A DNA stretch of 64,000 nucleotides from Bosea sp. 29B (GCF_902506165.1 NZ_LR733817.1:5830184-5894183); one strand, 5' to 3'; positions 1 through 18,563 are shown, counted from the stretch's first letter. The notes: generated from the sequence alone by a model not told the origin. Made by a program: numbers and translations.

Positions 1-1691
1 ACCTTGACGTCGACGACCGGGAAGCCGGCGAGCACGCCGGAGCCGATGACCGAGTTGAGGCCCTTCTCGACGCCGGGGATGTACTCCTTCGGCACCGAGC
101 CGCCGACGACCTTCGACTCGAACTCGAAGCCCTTGCCGGTCTCGTTCGGCTCGATGACGAGCTTGACGCGGGCGAACTGGCCCGTACCGCCGGTCTGCTT
201 CTTGTGGGTGTAGTCGATCTCGGCCTTCTTGGTCAGCGTCTCGCGATACGCAACCTGCGGCGCGCCGATATTGGCGTCGACCTTGTAGGTCCGGCGCAGG
301 ATGTCGACCTTGATGTCGAGATGCAGCTCGCCCATGCCCTTGAGAATGGTCTGGCCGCTCTCCTGATCGGTCGAGACGCGGAAGGACGGATCCTCGTTCG
401 CGAGCTTCGACAGGGCGAGGCCCAGCTTCTCCTGGTCGGCCTTGGACTTCGGCTCGATCGCGATCGTGATGACCGGCTCGGGGAACTCCATGCGCTCGAG
501 GATCACGGCGTGGGTCGGATCGCACAGCGTGTCGCCGGTGCGGACGTCCTTGAGGCCAGCCAGGGCGACGATGTCGCCGGCGAAAGCCTCCTTGATGTCC
601 TCGCGGTTGTTCGCGTGCATCAGCAGCATGCGGCCGACGCGCTCTTTCTTGTCGCGCGTCGAGTTGATGACGCCCTGGCCGGCCTCGACCTTGCCGGAAT
701 AGACGCGGCAGAAGGTGATGGTGCCGACGAAGGGGTCGTCCATGATCTTGAAGGCGAGCATGGCGAAGGGATCCTCGTCCGTCGGGTGACGAACGGTCTC
801 TTCTTCGGTCTTGAAGTCGATGCCCTTGATGTCGCCGCGATCGACCGGCGACGGCAGGAAGTCGACGACGGCGTCGAGCAGCGGCTGCACGCCCTTGTTC
901 TTGAAGGCCGAGCCGCAAAGAACCGGGTGGAAGGCGCGGCGCTGCACGGCAGTCCGCACCAAGCGGCGCAGCGTGGCAGCGTCGGGCTCGGTCCCGTCGA
1001 GATAGGCTTCCATCGCCGCATCGTCCATCTCGACGGCGGCTTCGACCAGCTTCGAGCGGTACTCGACAGCCTTGTCGGCGAGATCGGCCGGGATCTCCTG
1101 CTCTTCGAACGAAGCGCCGAGCGCCTCGCCGTTCCAGACGATCGCCTTCATCTTGATGAGGTCGATGACGCCGGCGAAATTCGACTCCGAACCGATCGGA
1201 AGCTGCAGGCAGACGGGCTTGCCGGCGACGCGGTCGATGATGTCCTGGACGCAGCGATAGAAATCGGCGCCGATCTTGTCCATCTTGTTAACGAAGACGA
1301 CGCGCGGGACGTCGTACTTGTCGGCCTGGCGCCAGACGGTCTCGGTCTGGGGCTCGACGCCCTGGTTGCCGTCGAGCACGCACACGGCGCCGTCGAGCAC
1401 GCGCAGCGAACGCTCGACTTCAATGGTGAAGTCGACGTGGCCGGGGGTGTCGATGATGTTCAGGCGGTGATCTTGCCACAGGCAAGTCGTCGCGGCGGAG
1501 GTGATCGTGATGCCACGCTCCTGCTCCTGCGTCATCCAGTCCATGGTGGCGGCGCCGTCATGGACTTCGCCGATCTTATGGCTCTTGCCGGTGTAGAACA
1601 GGATGCGCTCGGTCGTCGTCGTCTTGCCGGCATCAATGTGAGCCATGATGCCGAAGTTACGATAGCGATCGATGGGATGAGAACGGGGCAT
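1..1691 (-). CDS. fusA: Elongation factor G, C-terminus cut by window edge
   Basis: EF-G is the GTPase that drives translocation of tRNA and mRNA on the ribosome. The protein starts [20 protein letters not shown] and about 563 codons are present of the roughly 690 usual for the family; the rest lies left of base 1. The P-loop [12 protein letters not shown], the switch-[10 protein letters not shown] and the NKMD guanine-binding motif are all readable, followed by domain II and the start of domains III-IV. It is the last visible gene of the rpsL-rpsG-fusA operon, 36 bases after rpsG. No stop or frameshift interrupts the visible part. A tuf gene often follows in relatives but would lie outside this window. 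Confidence 0.98.
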   Translation of the reverse strand, partial: MPRSHPIDRYRNFGIMAHIDAGKTTTTERILFYTGKSHKIGEVHDGAATMDWMTQEQERGITITSAATTCLWQDHRLNIIDTPGHVDFTIEVERSLRVLDGAVCVLDGNQGVEPQTETVWRQADKYDVPRVVFVNKMDKIGADFYRCVQDIIDRVAGKPVCLQLPIGSESNFAGVIDLIKMKAIVWNGEALGASFEEQEIPADLADKAVEYRSKLVEAAVEMDDAAMEAYLDGTEPDAATLRRLVRTAVQRRAFHPVLCGSAFKNKGVQPLLDAVVDFLPSPVDRGDIKGIDFKTEEETVRHPTDEDPFAMLAFKIMDDPFVGTITFCRVYSGKVEAGQGVINSTRDKKERVGRMLLMHANNREDIKEAFAGDIVALAGLKDVRTGDTLCDPTHAVILERMEFPEPVITIAIEPKSKADQEKLGLALSKLANEDPSFRVSTDQESGQTILKGMGELHLDIKVDILRRTYKVDANIGAPQVAYRETLTKKAEIDYTHKKQTGGTGQFARVKLVIEPNETGKGFEFESKVVGGSVPKEYIPGVEKGLNSVIGSGVLAGFPVVDVK

Positions 1692-1727
1692 GGAGATGCT
1701 CTGTCTTTCCGGGTCCGAACGGACGAA

Positions 1728-2198
1728 TTACCAGCGGTAGTGCGAGAAGGCGCGGTTGGCTTCCGCCATCCGGTGCGTGTCTTCGCGCTTCTTGACGGCG
1801 TTGCCACGGTTGTTGGCAGCGTCCATCAGCTCGGCCGAGAGGCGCTCGACCATGGTGCGGTCGTTGCGGCCGCGGGCGGCGGCAATCAGCCAGCGGATGG
1901 CGAGAGCCTGGCGGCGCTCGGTGCGAACCTCGACCGGGACCTGATAGGTCGCACCGCCGACGCGGCGGGAACGGACCTCGATCGCCGGGGCGACGTTCTC
2001 GAGCGCGGTCTTGAAGACGGCGAGCGGATCGCTCTTCAGCTTGCCTTCGATGATCTCGAAGGCGCCGTAGACGATGCCTTCGGCAGTCGACTTCTTGCCC
2101 TCGTACATGACCGAGTTCATGAACTTGGTCACGATCACGTCGCCGAACTTGGCGTCCGGGATGATCTCGCGCTTTTCGGCACTGTGGCGGCGGGACAT
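1728..2198 (-). CDS. rpsG: 30S ribosomal protein S7
   Basis: S7 is a primary 16S rRNA-binding protein that nucleates assembly of the 30S head and contacts E-site tRNA. The 156-residue length is normal. The N-terminus [15 protein letters not shown] and the C-terminal [10 protein letters not shown] are family-typical. It lies between rpsL and fusA in the str operon. In enteric bacteria S7 represses its own operon by binding the rpsL-rpsG spacer; whether the 74-base spacer here does so cannot be judged by eye. Confidence 0.98.
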   Translation of the reverse strand: MSRRHSAEKREIIPDAKFGDVIVTKFMNSVMYEGKKSTAEGIVYGAFEIIEGKLKSDPLAVFKTALENVAPAIEVRSRRVGGATYQVPVEVRTERRQALAIRWLIAAARGRNDRTMVERLSAELMDAANNRGNAVKKREDTHRMAEANRAFSHYRW

Positions 2199-2272
2199 CG
2201 TCTAGTCTCCGGTCAAATCTCAAAAGCTGCGAACCGGCTGGGGCATCTTGCCCCGCCGATCGGGCAGGAAAA

Positions 2273-2644
2273 TTACTTCGGACGCTTGGCGCCGTACTTC
2301 GAACGGCGCTGCTTGCGGTTCTTGACGCCCTGCGTGTCGAGCACGCCGCGCAGGATGTGGTAGCGCACGCCGGGAAGGTCCTTGACGCGGCCGCCGCGGA
2401 TCATGACGACCGAGTGCTCCTGAAGGTTGTGGCCTTCACCCGGGATGTAGCCGATGACCTCGAAGCCGTTGGTCAGACGCACCTTGGCGACCTTGCGGAG
2501 CGCCGAGTTCGGCTTCTTCGGGGTCGTCGTATAGACACGCGTGCAGACGCCGCGCTTCTGCGGGCAATTCTCGAGCGCCGGAGCAGTGTTACGCGCCTTG
2601 ACCGGCGAACGCGGCTTGCGGATCAGCTGGCTGATTGTCGGCAT
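2273..2644 (-). CDS. rpsL: 30S ribosomal protein S12
   Basis: S12 sits at the decoding centre and influences accuracy and streptomycin binding. The 123-residue protein begins [14 protein letters not shown] and carries the conserved [10 protein letters not shown] and [10 protein letters not shown] segments. The lysines that are changed in most streptomycin-resistant mutants (E. coli positions 42/43 and 87/88) are both wild type here, so the allele looks sensitive. It is the first gene of the rpsL-rpsG-fusA operon, with a candidate promoter about 270 bases upstream (2915-2943). Confidence 0.98.
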   Translation of the reverse strand: MPTISQLIRKPRSPVKARNTAPALENCPQKRGVCTRVYTTTPKKPNSALRKVAKVRLTNGFEVIGYIPGEGHNLQEHSVVMIRGGRVKDLPGVRYHILRGVLDTQGVKNRKQRRSKYGAKRPK

Positions 2645-3040
2645 TTAAGGCCTCTCGCTCCCTTGAGCGCTAGATGAATTTCGTGTCCATTCCGGCGCCG
2701 CAAGAGGCCATGACCAAACGAAGCCGCGCCATCGGCGCCCATTTACGGGGCCTCAGGCGCGTTCGCCATGCAGAGGAACACGGAACGAGCCCGCATTCAT
2801 GCGTCCTGCCATGTCGTCGTTAGACGCTGGAATTCCGATGGAGTTTCGGTCGCGAACCTCGCTTGCAACAAAGGCAAGCGACAAACGTGTCCGACAGCCA
2901 TCGACAGTGGCGCGCTTATGACTCAGGTAAGGATTCGCGTCAACCCCGGATTTGCCCCTTTGGGCCCGTTGCGGTCAGCTTGTTCTGCAGGCTGACCGGC
3001 GAAGCAGTCTCTAGGCTAAAAGTAAGAGACGGATTCAGCT
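2645..3040. other. Gene-free spacer ahead of rpsL
   Basis: About 400 bases with no convincing coding region separate the stop of the ABC transporter gene from rpsL. Short open frames here lack a credible ribosome-binding site or homology. The spacer holds the candidate str promoter and therefore a leader of roughly 260 bases for rpsL. No strong intrinsic terminator is visible for the ABC transporter gene. Confidence 0.6.
2915..2943 (-). promoter_or_regulatory. Candidate sigma-70 promoter of the str operon
   Basis: Read on the minus strand there is a TTGACG -35 box (2943-2938), a 17-base spacer and a CATAAG -10 box (2920-2915). Spacing is ideal and each box has 4-5 of 6 consensus matches. It faces rpsL. 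Assignment is by pattern only. Confidence 0.5.
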
Positions 3041-5035
3041 TCAATCGTCGTCATCTTCCGCACTCGCCCGCATCTGGTCGTTCCAGAGCCTGCGGTAGAG
3101 GCCGGAGCGCTTGCGCATCAGGCTCGTATGGTCGCCGCGCTGCACGACTCGGCCGGCATCCATGACGATGATCTCGTCCATGTCGGCGATAGAGGTCAGC
3201 CGGTGCGTCACGAACAGCAGGCTGCGGCCGCGCCCGATCTTCTTCAGCGTGCGGTTGATCGCGGCCTCGGTGGTCTGGTCGAGCGCCGAGGTCGCCTCGT
3301 CGAGGAGCAGGATCGCCGGGTCGCGCAGCAAGGCGCGGGCAATGGCGATGCGCTGGCGCTGCCCGCCCGACAGGGTCTCGCCGCGCTCGCCGACCATGGT
3401 GTCGTAGCCATCAGGCAGGCTGGTGATGAACTTATGGATCTCGGCCTTCTTCGCGGCGGCCTCGACCTCGGCGTCAGACGCCTCCAATGAGCCGAGCCGG
3501 ATGTTCTCGCGCAGCGAGGTGTTGAACAGGACATTGTCCTGGAACACCACCGCCATCTGGGCCCGCAGCGAGTCGCGGGTGACGCTGGCGATATCGATGC
3601 CGTCGATCGTCACCTTGCCGCGCTGCGGATCATGGAAGCGCAGCAGCAGGCTGAGCAGCGTGCTCTTGCCCGCCCCGCTCGGCCCGACGATGGCGACGCG
3701 CGAGCCGGCGGGAATCGAAAGGTCGAGCCCGTCGATCTGGGCGCCCTCCCCGCCATAGGAGAAACGCACGCCCTCAAAGCCGATTTCATGCGCGATGCGC
3801 GGGCACTCGACAGCGTTCGGCCGGTCCGAGACCCGGATCGGCTCGTCGAGGATGTCGCGCATGTGCCTGACAGCGCCGGACGCGTCGATCACCACCGGGA
3901 TGTACTGGGTCAGGTGGTTGAGATTGTAGGTGATCTCCCAGAACACCGCCTCGAAGGCGACGAAGGTGCCCACCGTGATCACGTCGTTGAAGGTGAGATA
4001 GGCGCCGATCGCCAGCACGATCAGGTGCAGCCAGAGCACGACGATCGTGATCGAGCGCTCGACCATGGTGTTGAGGAAGGTCGAGCGGCTCTGAGCCGCC
4101 CGCAGTACGCTGTTGCGCTGGCCGAACCAGCGCTGCGAGATGCGCACTAGGCCGAAGGCCTTCACCACCGGCTGGGCGCCGATATTCTCCTGGACGACGC
4201 CGAGCTCGCCCGCCTGCGCCCGCTTGACCTCGTAGCTGGCAGCGACCGCCTTCGGCGTGAGCAGCCGCGGCCCGATCAGCGCGATCGGGATGATCAGCAG
4301 TGCGAGCAGGCCGAGCTCGGTGTTGAGGTAAATCAGCAGGGCGATGCCGGCCAGCAGTTCCAGCAGCGGCAGCGCCCCCCAATTGGCGAAATGGATGACC
4401 GACTCTTCATAGGTGGTCATGTCGTTGGAGAAGCGCGACAGGATCTCGCCGCGGCGATGCCGCTCGTAGAAGCTCAGCGGCAGCTTCTGGATATGCTCGA
4501 ACAGCGAGCGGCGCACATCGGTGGTGATCGCCGCCGTCACCTTCGCGTCGATCCATTCGTACCAGATCGCCACCACCGAGGTGATGATGCCGGCGATGCC
4601 GAGGACGCTGAGGATGAAGACCAGCTCGCTGCGATCCTTGTCCTCGAATACCTCGTCCAGGAGGTATTTGAGCGAGAGCGGCATCAGCACGTTGAAGGCC
4701 ATCTCGACCAGGAGGCCGAGCCCGACCAGCGCGATGCCGAGCCGATGCGGGCCGAGATGCGGCCAGGTGAAGGAGAGGACGCCCTTCAGCGCGCCGGCGG
4801 CTTCGCCAGCGGTGTAGACGACCGGACCGTCATCGTCCTCGTCGTCCTCCTCTTCATCATCCTCGTCGTCTTCGTCCTCATCGTCATCCGCCGCTGCCGC
4901 GCCGGACAGCGCGCGCCGCTTCGGCTCCTCGGGCGGACGCGAGGCCGGCCGCTTCGCCGCGCCGGTGGCCTTCGTCGCCGGATCGGGCACGGCACTATTC
5001 TCGCCCGTGCCCGGCTTGACCTCGTCGTCGCTCAC
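3041..5035 (-). CDS. ABC exporter, fused permease and ATPase (MsbA-like)
   Basis: This 664-residue half-transporter has a membrane domain (about residues 85-380) followed by an ATPase domain. The ATPase shows Walker A GPSGAGKST, the signature LSGGQRQR, Walker B ILLLDEATSALD and the H-loop VTHRL, so it should be an active exporter that works as a homodimer in the inner membrane. Lipid or drug export is plausible from the family but the substrate is unknown. The odd part is the N-terminus: about 75 residues before the first helix that include a nearly pure Asp/Glu stretch (about residues 50-69) after a Lys/Pro/Ala-rich leader. It lies in cargo between rpoC and rpsL, 55 bases after the fusion enzyme gene. 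Confidence 0.9.
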   Translation of the reverse strand: MSDDEVKPGTGENSAVPDPATKATGAAKRPASRPPEEPKRRALSGAAAADDDEDEDDEDDEEEDDEDDDGPVVYTAGEAAGALKGVLSFTWPHLGPHRLGIALVGLGLLVEMAFNVLMPLSLKYLLDEVFEDKDRSELVFILSVLGIAGIITSVVAIWYEWIDAKVTAAITTDVRRSLFEHIQKLPLSFYERHRRGEILSRFSNDMTTYEESVIHFANWGALPLLELLAGIALLIYLNTELGLLALLIIPIALIGPRLLTPKAVAASYEVKRAQAGELGVVQENIGAQPVVKAFGLVRISQRWFGQRNSVLRAAQSRSTFLNTMVERSITIVVLWLHLIVLAIGAYLTFNDVITVGTFVAFEAVFWEITYNLNHLTQYIPVVIDASGAVRHMRDILDEPIRVSDRPNAVECPRIAHEIGFEGVRFSYGGEGAQIDGLDLSIPAGSRVAIVGPSGAGKSTLLSLLLRFHDPQRGKVTIDGIDIASVTRDSLRAQMAVVFQDNVLFNTSLRENIRLGSLEASDAEVEAAAKKAEIHKFITSLPDGYDTMVGERGETLSGGQRQRIAIARALLRDPAILLLDEATSALDQTTEAAINRTLKKIGRGRSLLFVTHRLTSIADMDEIIVMDAGRVVQRGDHTSLMRKRSGLYRRLWNDQMRASAEDDDD

Positions 5036-5090
5036 TGATCATCGGCGGGGCTGGACCAGCGCCCGCCGCTCCCTCTCGGATCGGATTGGC

Positions 5091-7178
5091 TCAGGCGCTA
5101 TCGGGCGCGATGCGGTTGAAGAAGCAGTAGCGCAGGCTTTCCGCATCCTCGTACCAGCGGCCGGGGCCCTTGTCGGCGACGAGCGTGCGCTCCCAGAGCG
5201 CGTCGAGCATCTCCTGGCTCTGGATCGCCATGTCGAAATCCTCGTCGAAGAACAGCTCCGACCACTCCCACCAGGTCGCGAGCTTCTTCACGCCGCGCAG
5301 CAGGTCGTACATGTCGCAGACCTCTGAGGTGAGGTCGGCCGTCACCGAGCCGAAATAGACGCCGCGCTTGGCCACCCGGTGCAGCTCGCCGAGCGCATCC
5401 TTGACGCCGCGCGTGCCGAGATGAGCAAGGCAGCTCTCATAGACGATGTCGAACGAGCCGTCCTCGAAGGGCAGGTCCGCGACCGTGCCGAACAGATTGT
5501 ACTGCGCAAGATGCGCTGGCGTGTGGCCATGAATGTAGCGGTTGTTCTCGATACCCCAGGCATCGATGCCGAGCTCGCGCAGCGCGCCGACGAGCTCGCC
5601 TGAAGCGGAACCCGCGACCAGCAGCTTGAAGCCGGGCTTTGGCTGCCAGACCATGTCGATCAGGTCGCGGATATAGGCGGGATCGCTGAAGCGACGCCAG
5701 ACCTCGCCGTAGGGGCCGGCGCCACGATAGGCGTCGAAATAGCCGCGGTCGATGCGCAGCGACGGCTCGGGCACGACGATGCCGCCCGCCTCACCGGCGC
5801 TCTTGGCTAGCCCGGTCGCATAGCGCTGGCGCATCACCTTGCCCAGCATCAGGTCGCTGGCGATGTCGGCGGAATCGAGCACGCCGTTCAGCGTCGAGTC
5901 GAACAGATAGTCCCCGACGACGATCAGCCCGTCATGCTCCTTCGGCTCCGGCATGTGGTTCGTCACCACGTCGCGCACCGGAACGCCGCCCGGGATCGCG
6001 TTCACCGAGGCCATCCAGCGATGCACCTTCGCCTCGATCAGATGCGGGAAGGGATCGCCCAGCGACGCCGGCAGCGATTTCAGCGCCGCCTTGGTCAGCG
6101 CCTCGTCGTCGAGATTGGCATAGGACAGCGCGTCGATGCCGGCGATCAGCCAGTTGAGCACGCCGTGGCGGCCGACATCGTGGCGGGCGCCCTCGATATA
6201 GACGCAGCAGCCGCCGAAGCTCTCCGACATGAACCAGGCGCCCTCGATCTGGCCCTCCCAGAACGGCTTGTCGAACAGAGCGGCGACGCGCAGGTAATGC
6301 GCCGGCCGGTCGAAATGGGCGAGATGGCGGCTCATGCCCTGGCGCAGCCGGCCTTCGCCGAAATCGATGGTGCCGAGCCAGTTGTGCGGCAGGCACATCA
6401 GCACGAAGTCGAATTCGCGCGTCTCCGGCCCCTTGCCGTTCATCATGTCGAGCCGGTAGCGGCCACCTTCCGCCTTGCCGACGCGAAGGACGCGATGATT
6501 CAGGAAGACCTCGGCGTCGAGACTGGCGCTCAGGCCCTCGACCAGCTGCTCATTGCCGTTCTGGATCGAATAGACGTCGATATAGCCGTCGACATCCATC
6601 AGATAGTTCTTCAGCGCGTTGAGGCCGTTGCTGAGGTGGCCTTCGGACGCCACGTCGGAGCGCGCCATCGCCCGGAAGAAGCGCCGGGCGACCGGATCGG
6701 CCACCTCCTGCTCCAGCACCTCGTCGGCGCTCATGAACATCCAGGGATGGTTGTTGTCGTGCTTGCCGGCGCCCTCGTAATAGGCCTGTTGCGACATCAA
6801 TTCGGCGCAGCGCGCCCGGAACGCCAGGATGGCGTCGGCGGTCGCATCGCCATAACGCCGGCGCATGCCCTCGACGCCGTCGACCAGCTTGCCGTCGAGG
6901 TCGAGAGCCTGCGAATCCATCGGGATGGTCTGGAAGCCGAAGCCCTCGATCATCTCGCGCAACGGGTCGTGGCCAAGCTGGGAATAGCCATAGATCTCGG
7001 CGACCCCTGCCTCGTAGAGGGCCGGCGCGCTGTCGAAGCGGCGCGAGACGATCTTGCCGCCGAGCCGCTCGGAGGCCTCGAACAGCGTCACCCGGCACAG
7101 GCCCTGCATCTTCTTGCGGACCTGCCAGGCCGTCATCAGCCCGCCGGGACCGCCCCCGACTATCGCAACTTCCAGCAT
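5091..7178 (-). CDS. FAD-dependent amine-oxidase-like domain fused to a SAM methyltransferase domain
   Basis: The first ~470 residues of this 695-residue protein form an FAD oxidoreductase: a dinucleotide-binding GGGPGGLMTAWQV at residues 8-20, an acidic end of beta-2 (LFEASERLGGKI), and a C-terminal FAD contact in GDYLFDSTLNGVLDSADIA. From about residue 530 a class I methyltransferase-like fold follows, with LLVAGSASGELVGAL as motif I, an acidic residue in WGIENN, and LPFEDGSFDIVYES as motif IV. Motif I lacks the usual GxGxG, so SAM binding may be weak or altered. The substrate is unknown. The gene has its own ~380-base upstream spacer and precedes the ABC exporter by 55 bases, so the two may be co-transcribed. 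Confidence 0.8.
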   Translation of the reverse strand: MLEVAIVGGGPGGLMTAWQVRKKMQGLCRVTLFEASERLGGKIVSRRFDSAPALYEAGVAEIYGYSQLGHDPLREMIEGFGFQTIPMDSQALDLDGKLVDGVEGMRRRYGDATADAILAFRARCAELMSQQAYYEGAGKHDNNHPWMFMSADEVLEQEVADPVARRFFRAMARSDVASEGHLSNGLNALKNYLMDVDGYIDVYSIQNGNEQLVEGLSASLDAEVFLNHRVLRVGKAEGGRYRLDMMNGKGPETREFDFVLMCLPHNWLGTIDFGEGRLRQGMSRHLAHFDRPAHYLRVAALFDKPFWEGQIEGAWFMSESFGGCCVYIEGARHDVGRHGVLNWLIAGIDALSYANLDDEALTKAALKSLPASLGDPFPHLIEAKVHRWMASVNAIPGGVPVRDVVTNHMPEPKEHDGLIVVGDYLFDSTLNGVLDSADIASDLMLGKVMRQRYATGLAKSAGEAGGIVVPEPSLRIDRGYFDAYRGAGPYGEVWRRFSDPAYIRDLIDMVWQPKPGFKLLVAGSASGELVGALRELGIDAWGIENNRYIHGHTPAHLAQYNLFGTVADLPFEDGSFDIVYESCLAHLGTRGVKDALGELHRVAKRGVYFGSVTADLTSEVCDMYDLLRGVKKLATWWEWSELFFDEDFDMAIQSQEMLDALWERTLVADKGPGRWYEDAESLRYCFFNRIAPDSA

Positions 7179-7477
7179 TCTACCCGCCCTGCCCCAGCGT
7201 CTCGCGCTTCATGCTCTGTCATGAGGATTTATAGCGCCACGGAGTTGCCATAATTTTACTGCCGCGGCCATGCCTCTGTTTCGGTGTGACCCGTCTTGCC
7301 ACGTCTTTCCGGCATGGAGAGCCCCCGCCCTCCACCAAGCCCCCATTGCGGAAGCGGCATCGCTTCTGGAACGAGCGCGGAATCGACATGGACGGCCCGG
7401 ACGCACCGACAAAACCCTTGCGACCGCCAGTGCGACAATCGCATCGAGAGACGCCTGCTCAGTCGGCCTCTCTGGCC
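7179..7477. other. Gene-free spacer upstream of the fusion enzyme
   Basis: Together with the palindromic repeat at 7478-7560 this forms a spacer of about 380 bases. Short open frames on both strands overlap one another and look like chance in GC-rich DNA. The promoter of the minus-strand fusion gene should be here; I could not pick a clear one. Confidence 0.5.
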
Positions 7478-7560
7478 TAGAGCCGGATCCGTCTCTCACT
7501 TTGAGTTAGAGACCGTTTTACCGATCAACTTGCGGTGCAAGTGGATCGGAATGGGCTCTA
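7478..7560. repeat. Palindromic intergenic repeat
   Basis: Outer arms TAGAGCC and GGGCTCTA enclose a hairpin whose arms CCGATC-AA-CTTGC and GCAAG-TG-GATCGG lie at 7521-7549. The right end overlaps the stop codon of the LuxR-type gene. The layout resembles the Rhizobiales palindromes at 19131-19181 and 48314-48361. It may also help end transcription of the regulator gene. Confidence 0.6.
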
Positions 7561-8652
7561 GTCGCGCCCCGAAACGCCGCCGGTCACGCCGGCACCACGC
7601 AGCAGGCCGATCAGATCGGCCTGGCGGTGCAAGCCGGTTTTGGCCATGACGCGCTTCAAGGTCGAACGCGCGGTCTCCTCCATCACGCCGAGCGCCGCTG
7701 CCGCCTCTCGCGGGCGATGCCCGGCGGCGATCAGCGCCGCGAGCCTGGCCTCGGCCGGCGTCAGGTCGAACAGCCCCTGCACGACATCGGCGGTCGGCAC
7801 GTCCTTCACCACCACCGGTGTCACGACGAGGATGCTCGCGGCACGCGAGAAGATGTCGTGGGCAGCGCCGCGGATCGGCGTCAGATGCAGGATCAAAGGC
7901 GGCTGGCTCTCGCGACGCGCGACCGGGATCGAGCGCACCGTCGCGCTGGCGATCTGTCCCCTCGCCTGCAGGGCTGTCACGAGCAGGCCATCCGCTGCGG
8001 CATCGACGAGCCCCAGGCGCGACGGGCGGTCGACGGCGACGGACGGGATCAGCGCCTCGAAGCGGGGATTGAGCGCCAGCGCCCGCCCTTCTTGATCGAG
8101 GATGGCAGCCGGCAATCCGATCGCCTCCAGTGCCCGGGCCGCCCCCTGTGCCCGTTCGAATTCGAGCCGGGACGAGAGCAGCATGGCCCGCGCCAGGTGC
8201 GGCCGCATCAGGTCGAAGCGCGCGATCAGCTTGTCCTCGACATGGCCCTCCTCCCGCTCGCGCTCGGCATGCAGGATGAAGGCCTCGCCGGTCGGAGACG
8301 CGATCGAGGTGGCGACCCCGATCCCGAGACCCTGGGGGGTCAGGAAATCGCGGTAGACCGGCTCGCTCACCATCTCGTCGTCGGAGAGGATGTCGATGTC
8401 GCGCAGGAAGCCGGCATGGCGGCGCTCGAGCAGGCGCCGCGTCCGCTCATTGCCGGGGAAGCGGTTGAAATGCGCCGCGACGACCTGGTCGAACTCGGGC
8501 GAGGACGAAATCCAGCGACTGGAGCTCGGCGTCACCGCGACCAGCACTGCGCCGGCGCCGCGGGCGATATCCTGGAAACGCCGCAGAACCTGCGGCCACA
8601 GCTCCGGCACCACCGCCGCTTCGTAAAGACTGTCTAGAAACTGTTCGTCCAT
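7558..8652 (-). CDS. LuxR-type helix-turn-helix regulator with unassigned sensor region
   Basis: A transcription regulator of about 364 residues. The C-terminal ~65 residues are a LuxR/GerE DNA-binding domain: LTPAEARLAALIAAG, then AAALGVMEETARSTLKRVM as the recognition helix and KTGLHRQADLI. The N-terminal ~290 residues do not match a receiver or an autoinducer domain by eye; a PAS-like segment is suggested by ILDQEGRALALNPRFEAL. I chose the ATG at 8652 (MDEQFLDSLYEAA), because the next paralogue (57247-58371) also starts near an equivalent helix; an ATG at 8718 would add 22 poorly conserved residues. Ligand and targets are unknown. Confidence 0.8.
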   Translation of the reverse strand: MDEQFLDSLYEAAVVPELWPQVLRRFQDIARGAGAVLVAVTPSSSRWISSSPEFDQVVAAHFNRFPGNERTRRLLERRHAGFLRDIDILSDDEMVSEPVYRDFLTPQGLGIGVATSIASPTGEAFILHAEREREEGHVEDKLIARFDLMRPHLARAMLLSSRLEFERAQGAARALEAIGLPAAILDQEGRALALNPRFEALIPSVAVDRPSRLGLVDAAADGLLVTALQARGQIASATVRSIPVARRESQPPLILHLTPIRGAAHDIFSRAASILVVTPVVVKDVPTADVVQGLFDLTPAEARLAALIAAGHRPREAAAALGVMEETARSTLKRVMAKTGLHRQADLIGLLRGAGVTGGVSGRD

Positions 8653-8859
8653 AGCCCCGGTCGCACCCAGGCATGGTCCGCAGAACGGGGCATCCATCCG
8701 CCGACCATGCCTCCGCATGGTGTGTCAGCATGCTCTTCTTCGCTCGGCCGCTTCCGGCCGCACAAAGAAAGGCATCCTGGCGCATCGCTGCCCCCCGACA
8801 GGTTTCGCAACGTAAGCTTAGCCCGATTGCACTAGAAAAGGTCAAGAGTGATGAAACGA

Positions 8860-8885
8860 GAACGGCCGCCCGAGGGCGGCCGTTC
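8860..8885 (-). terminator. Terminator downstream of rpoC
   Basis: A perfect 11-base-pair stem (GAACGGCCGCC / GGCGGCCGTTC) with a 4-base loop lies 25 bases past the rpoC stop. On the minus strand it is followed by TCTCGTTT, a weak T-rich tail. Confidence 0.75.
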
Positions 8886-8910
8886 CACAAAGTCAGCAAG
8901 TTCGCCGGTA

Positions 8911-13095
<4,185 letters not shown>

Positions 13096-13224
13096 AGCCT
13101 GTCTCCTGTGACCGGTGGGGTTTTGGGGAAAACCGCCCTGCCCGGCCTTTGATCCATCGGCCGGCGGCGCCACTGCCGCCGGCATGAGTAACGAACGCCG
13201 TCGCGCCCTTGCGGGCGTGACGCC

Positions 13225-17373
<4,149 letters not shown>

Positions 17374-17395
17374 CATGTTCCTCGCAATCTCGGAC

Positions 17396-17445
17396 GGCTC
17401 ACCCGGTGGTCCGGGCCGCGGGCGGAACGGGCCGCCGGGTGAGCC
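17396..17445 (-). promoter_or_regulatory. Hairpin in the rplL-rpoB spacer
   Basis: Perfect 11-base arms GGCTCACCCGG and CCGGGTGAGCC enclose a 28-base GC-rich loop, ending about 20 bases before rpoB. There is no T-run. In E. coli the same spacer holds an attenuator and an RNase III site; a similar role here is inferred from position. Confidence 0.5.
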
Positions 17446-17615
17446 GCTCGGCGCTTCATGCGCGCCGACATTCGAACTGGATCGACCTGCATCGTGGCAG
17501 GTCCTGCAAAGCGACGTTCCGGTTACCGGAAACGACGCAACAGCCCCGGAGGCGGCGAGCCGCCCCGGGACTGTCCTTGTCGACTAGATACGGACCGGCA
17601 TCAGCCGGCCCGAGC

Positions 17616-17996
<381 letters not shown>

Positions 17997-18047
17997 GGTT
18001 TAAGTTCCTGATGTAAGAGGTTCGAACGATTAAGGGTTGTCGGCTGC

Positions 18048-18563
18048 TCAGGCAGCGTCCTTGTCGGCATATGCCTGGAACACGCGCGCGAGCTTTGCGG
18101 CAGGCGCGGTCGAGAGCTGGGCGATCTTGGTCGCAGGGGCCTGCAGGAGGCCGAGCAACTTGGCGCGCAGTTCGTCGAGCGAGGGCATCGTGGCCAGAGC
18201 CTTGACACCATCGGGGTTCAGGGCGGTCGTGCCCATCGCGCCGCCGAGGATGACGAGCTTGTCGTTCTCCTTGGCGAATGCGACGGCGACCTTCGGCGCC
18301 GCGACCGGATCGCTGGAATAGGCGATCAGGGTGGGACCCGTCAGCAAGGGGCTGATGGACGCGACGTCGGTGCCTTCAAGAGCGATCTTGGCCAGCCGGT
18401 TCTTTGCGACCTTCACGGTGGCGCCATTGGCCTTCATCTCGCGACGAAGCTTCTGGAACTGGGCCACCGTCAAGCCCGCATAGTGGGCCACGACAACGAC
18501 CGACGTCTTCGAGAAGACATCGTTCAGCGTCGCGACGGCATCAGATTTTGCCGCTTTATCCAC
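18048..18563 (-). CDS. rplJ: 50S ribosomal protein L10
   Basis: L10 anchors L7/L12 dimers to 23S rRNA and in many bacteria represses its own mRNA. The likely start is the GTG at 18563 ([13 protein letters not shown]), which gives the family length of 171 residues and has GGAGAG about 8 bases upstream. A longer frame open to 18761 translates leader RNA and should not be used. The C-terminal [14 protein letters not shown] region is the stalk-binding helix. Confidence 0.95.
   Translation of the reverse strand: MDKAAKSDAVATLNDVFSKTSVVVVAHYAGLTVAQFQKLRREMKANGATVKVAKNRLAKIALEGTDVASISPLLTGPTLIAYSSDPVAAPKVAVAFAKENDKLVILGGAMGTTALNPDGVKALATMPSLDELRAKLLGLLQAPATKIAQLSTAPAAKLARVFQAYADKDAA

Noticed and set aside
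204..2363. 719-codon open frame opposite fusA and rpsG
   Set aside because: It is antisense to three ribosomal operon genes and lacks homology or a start signal.
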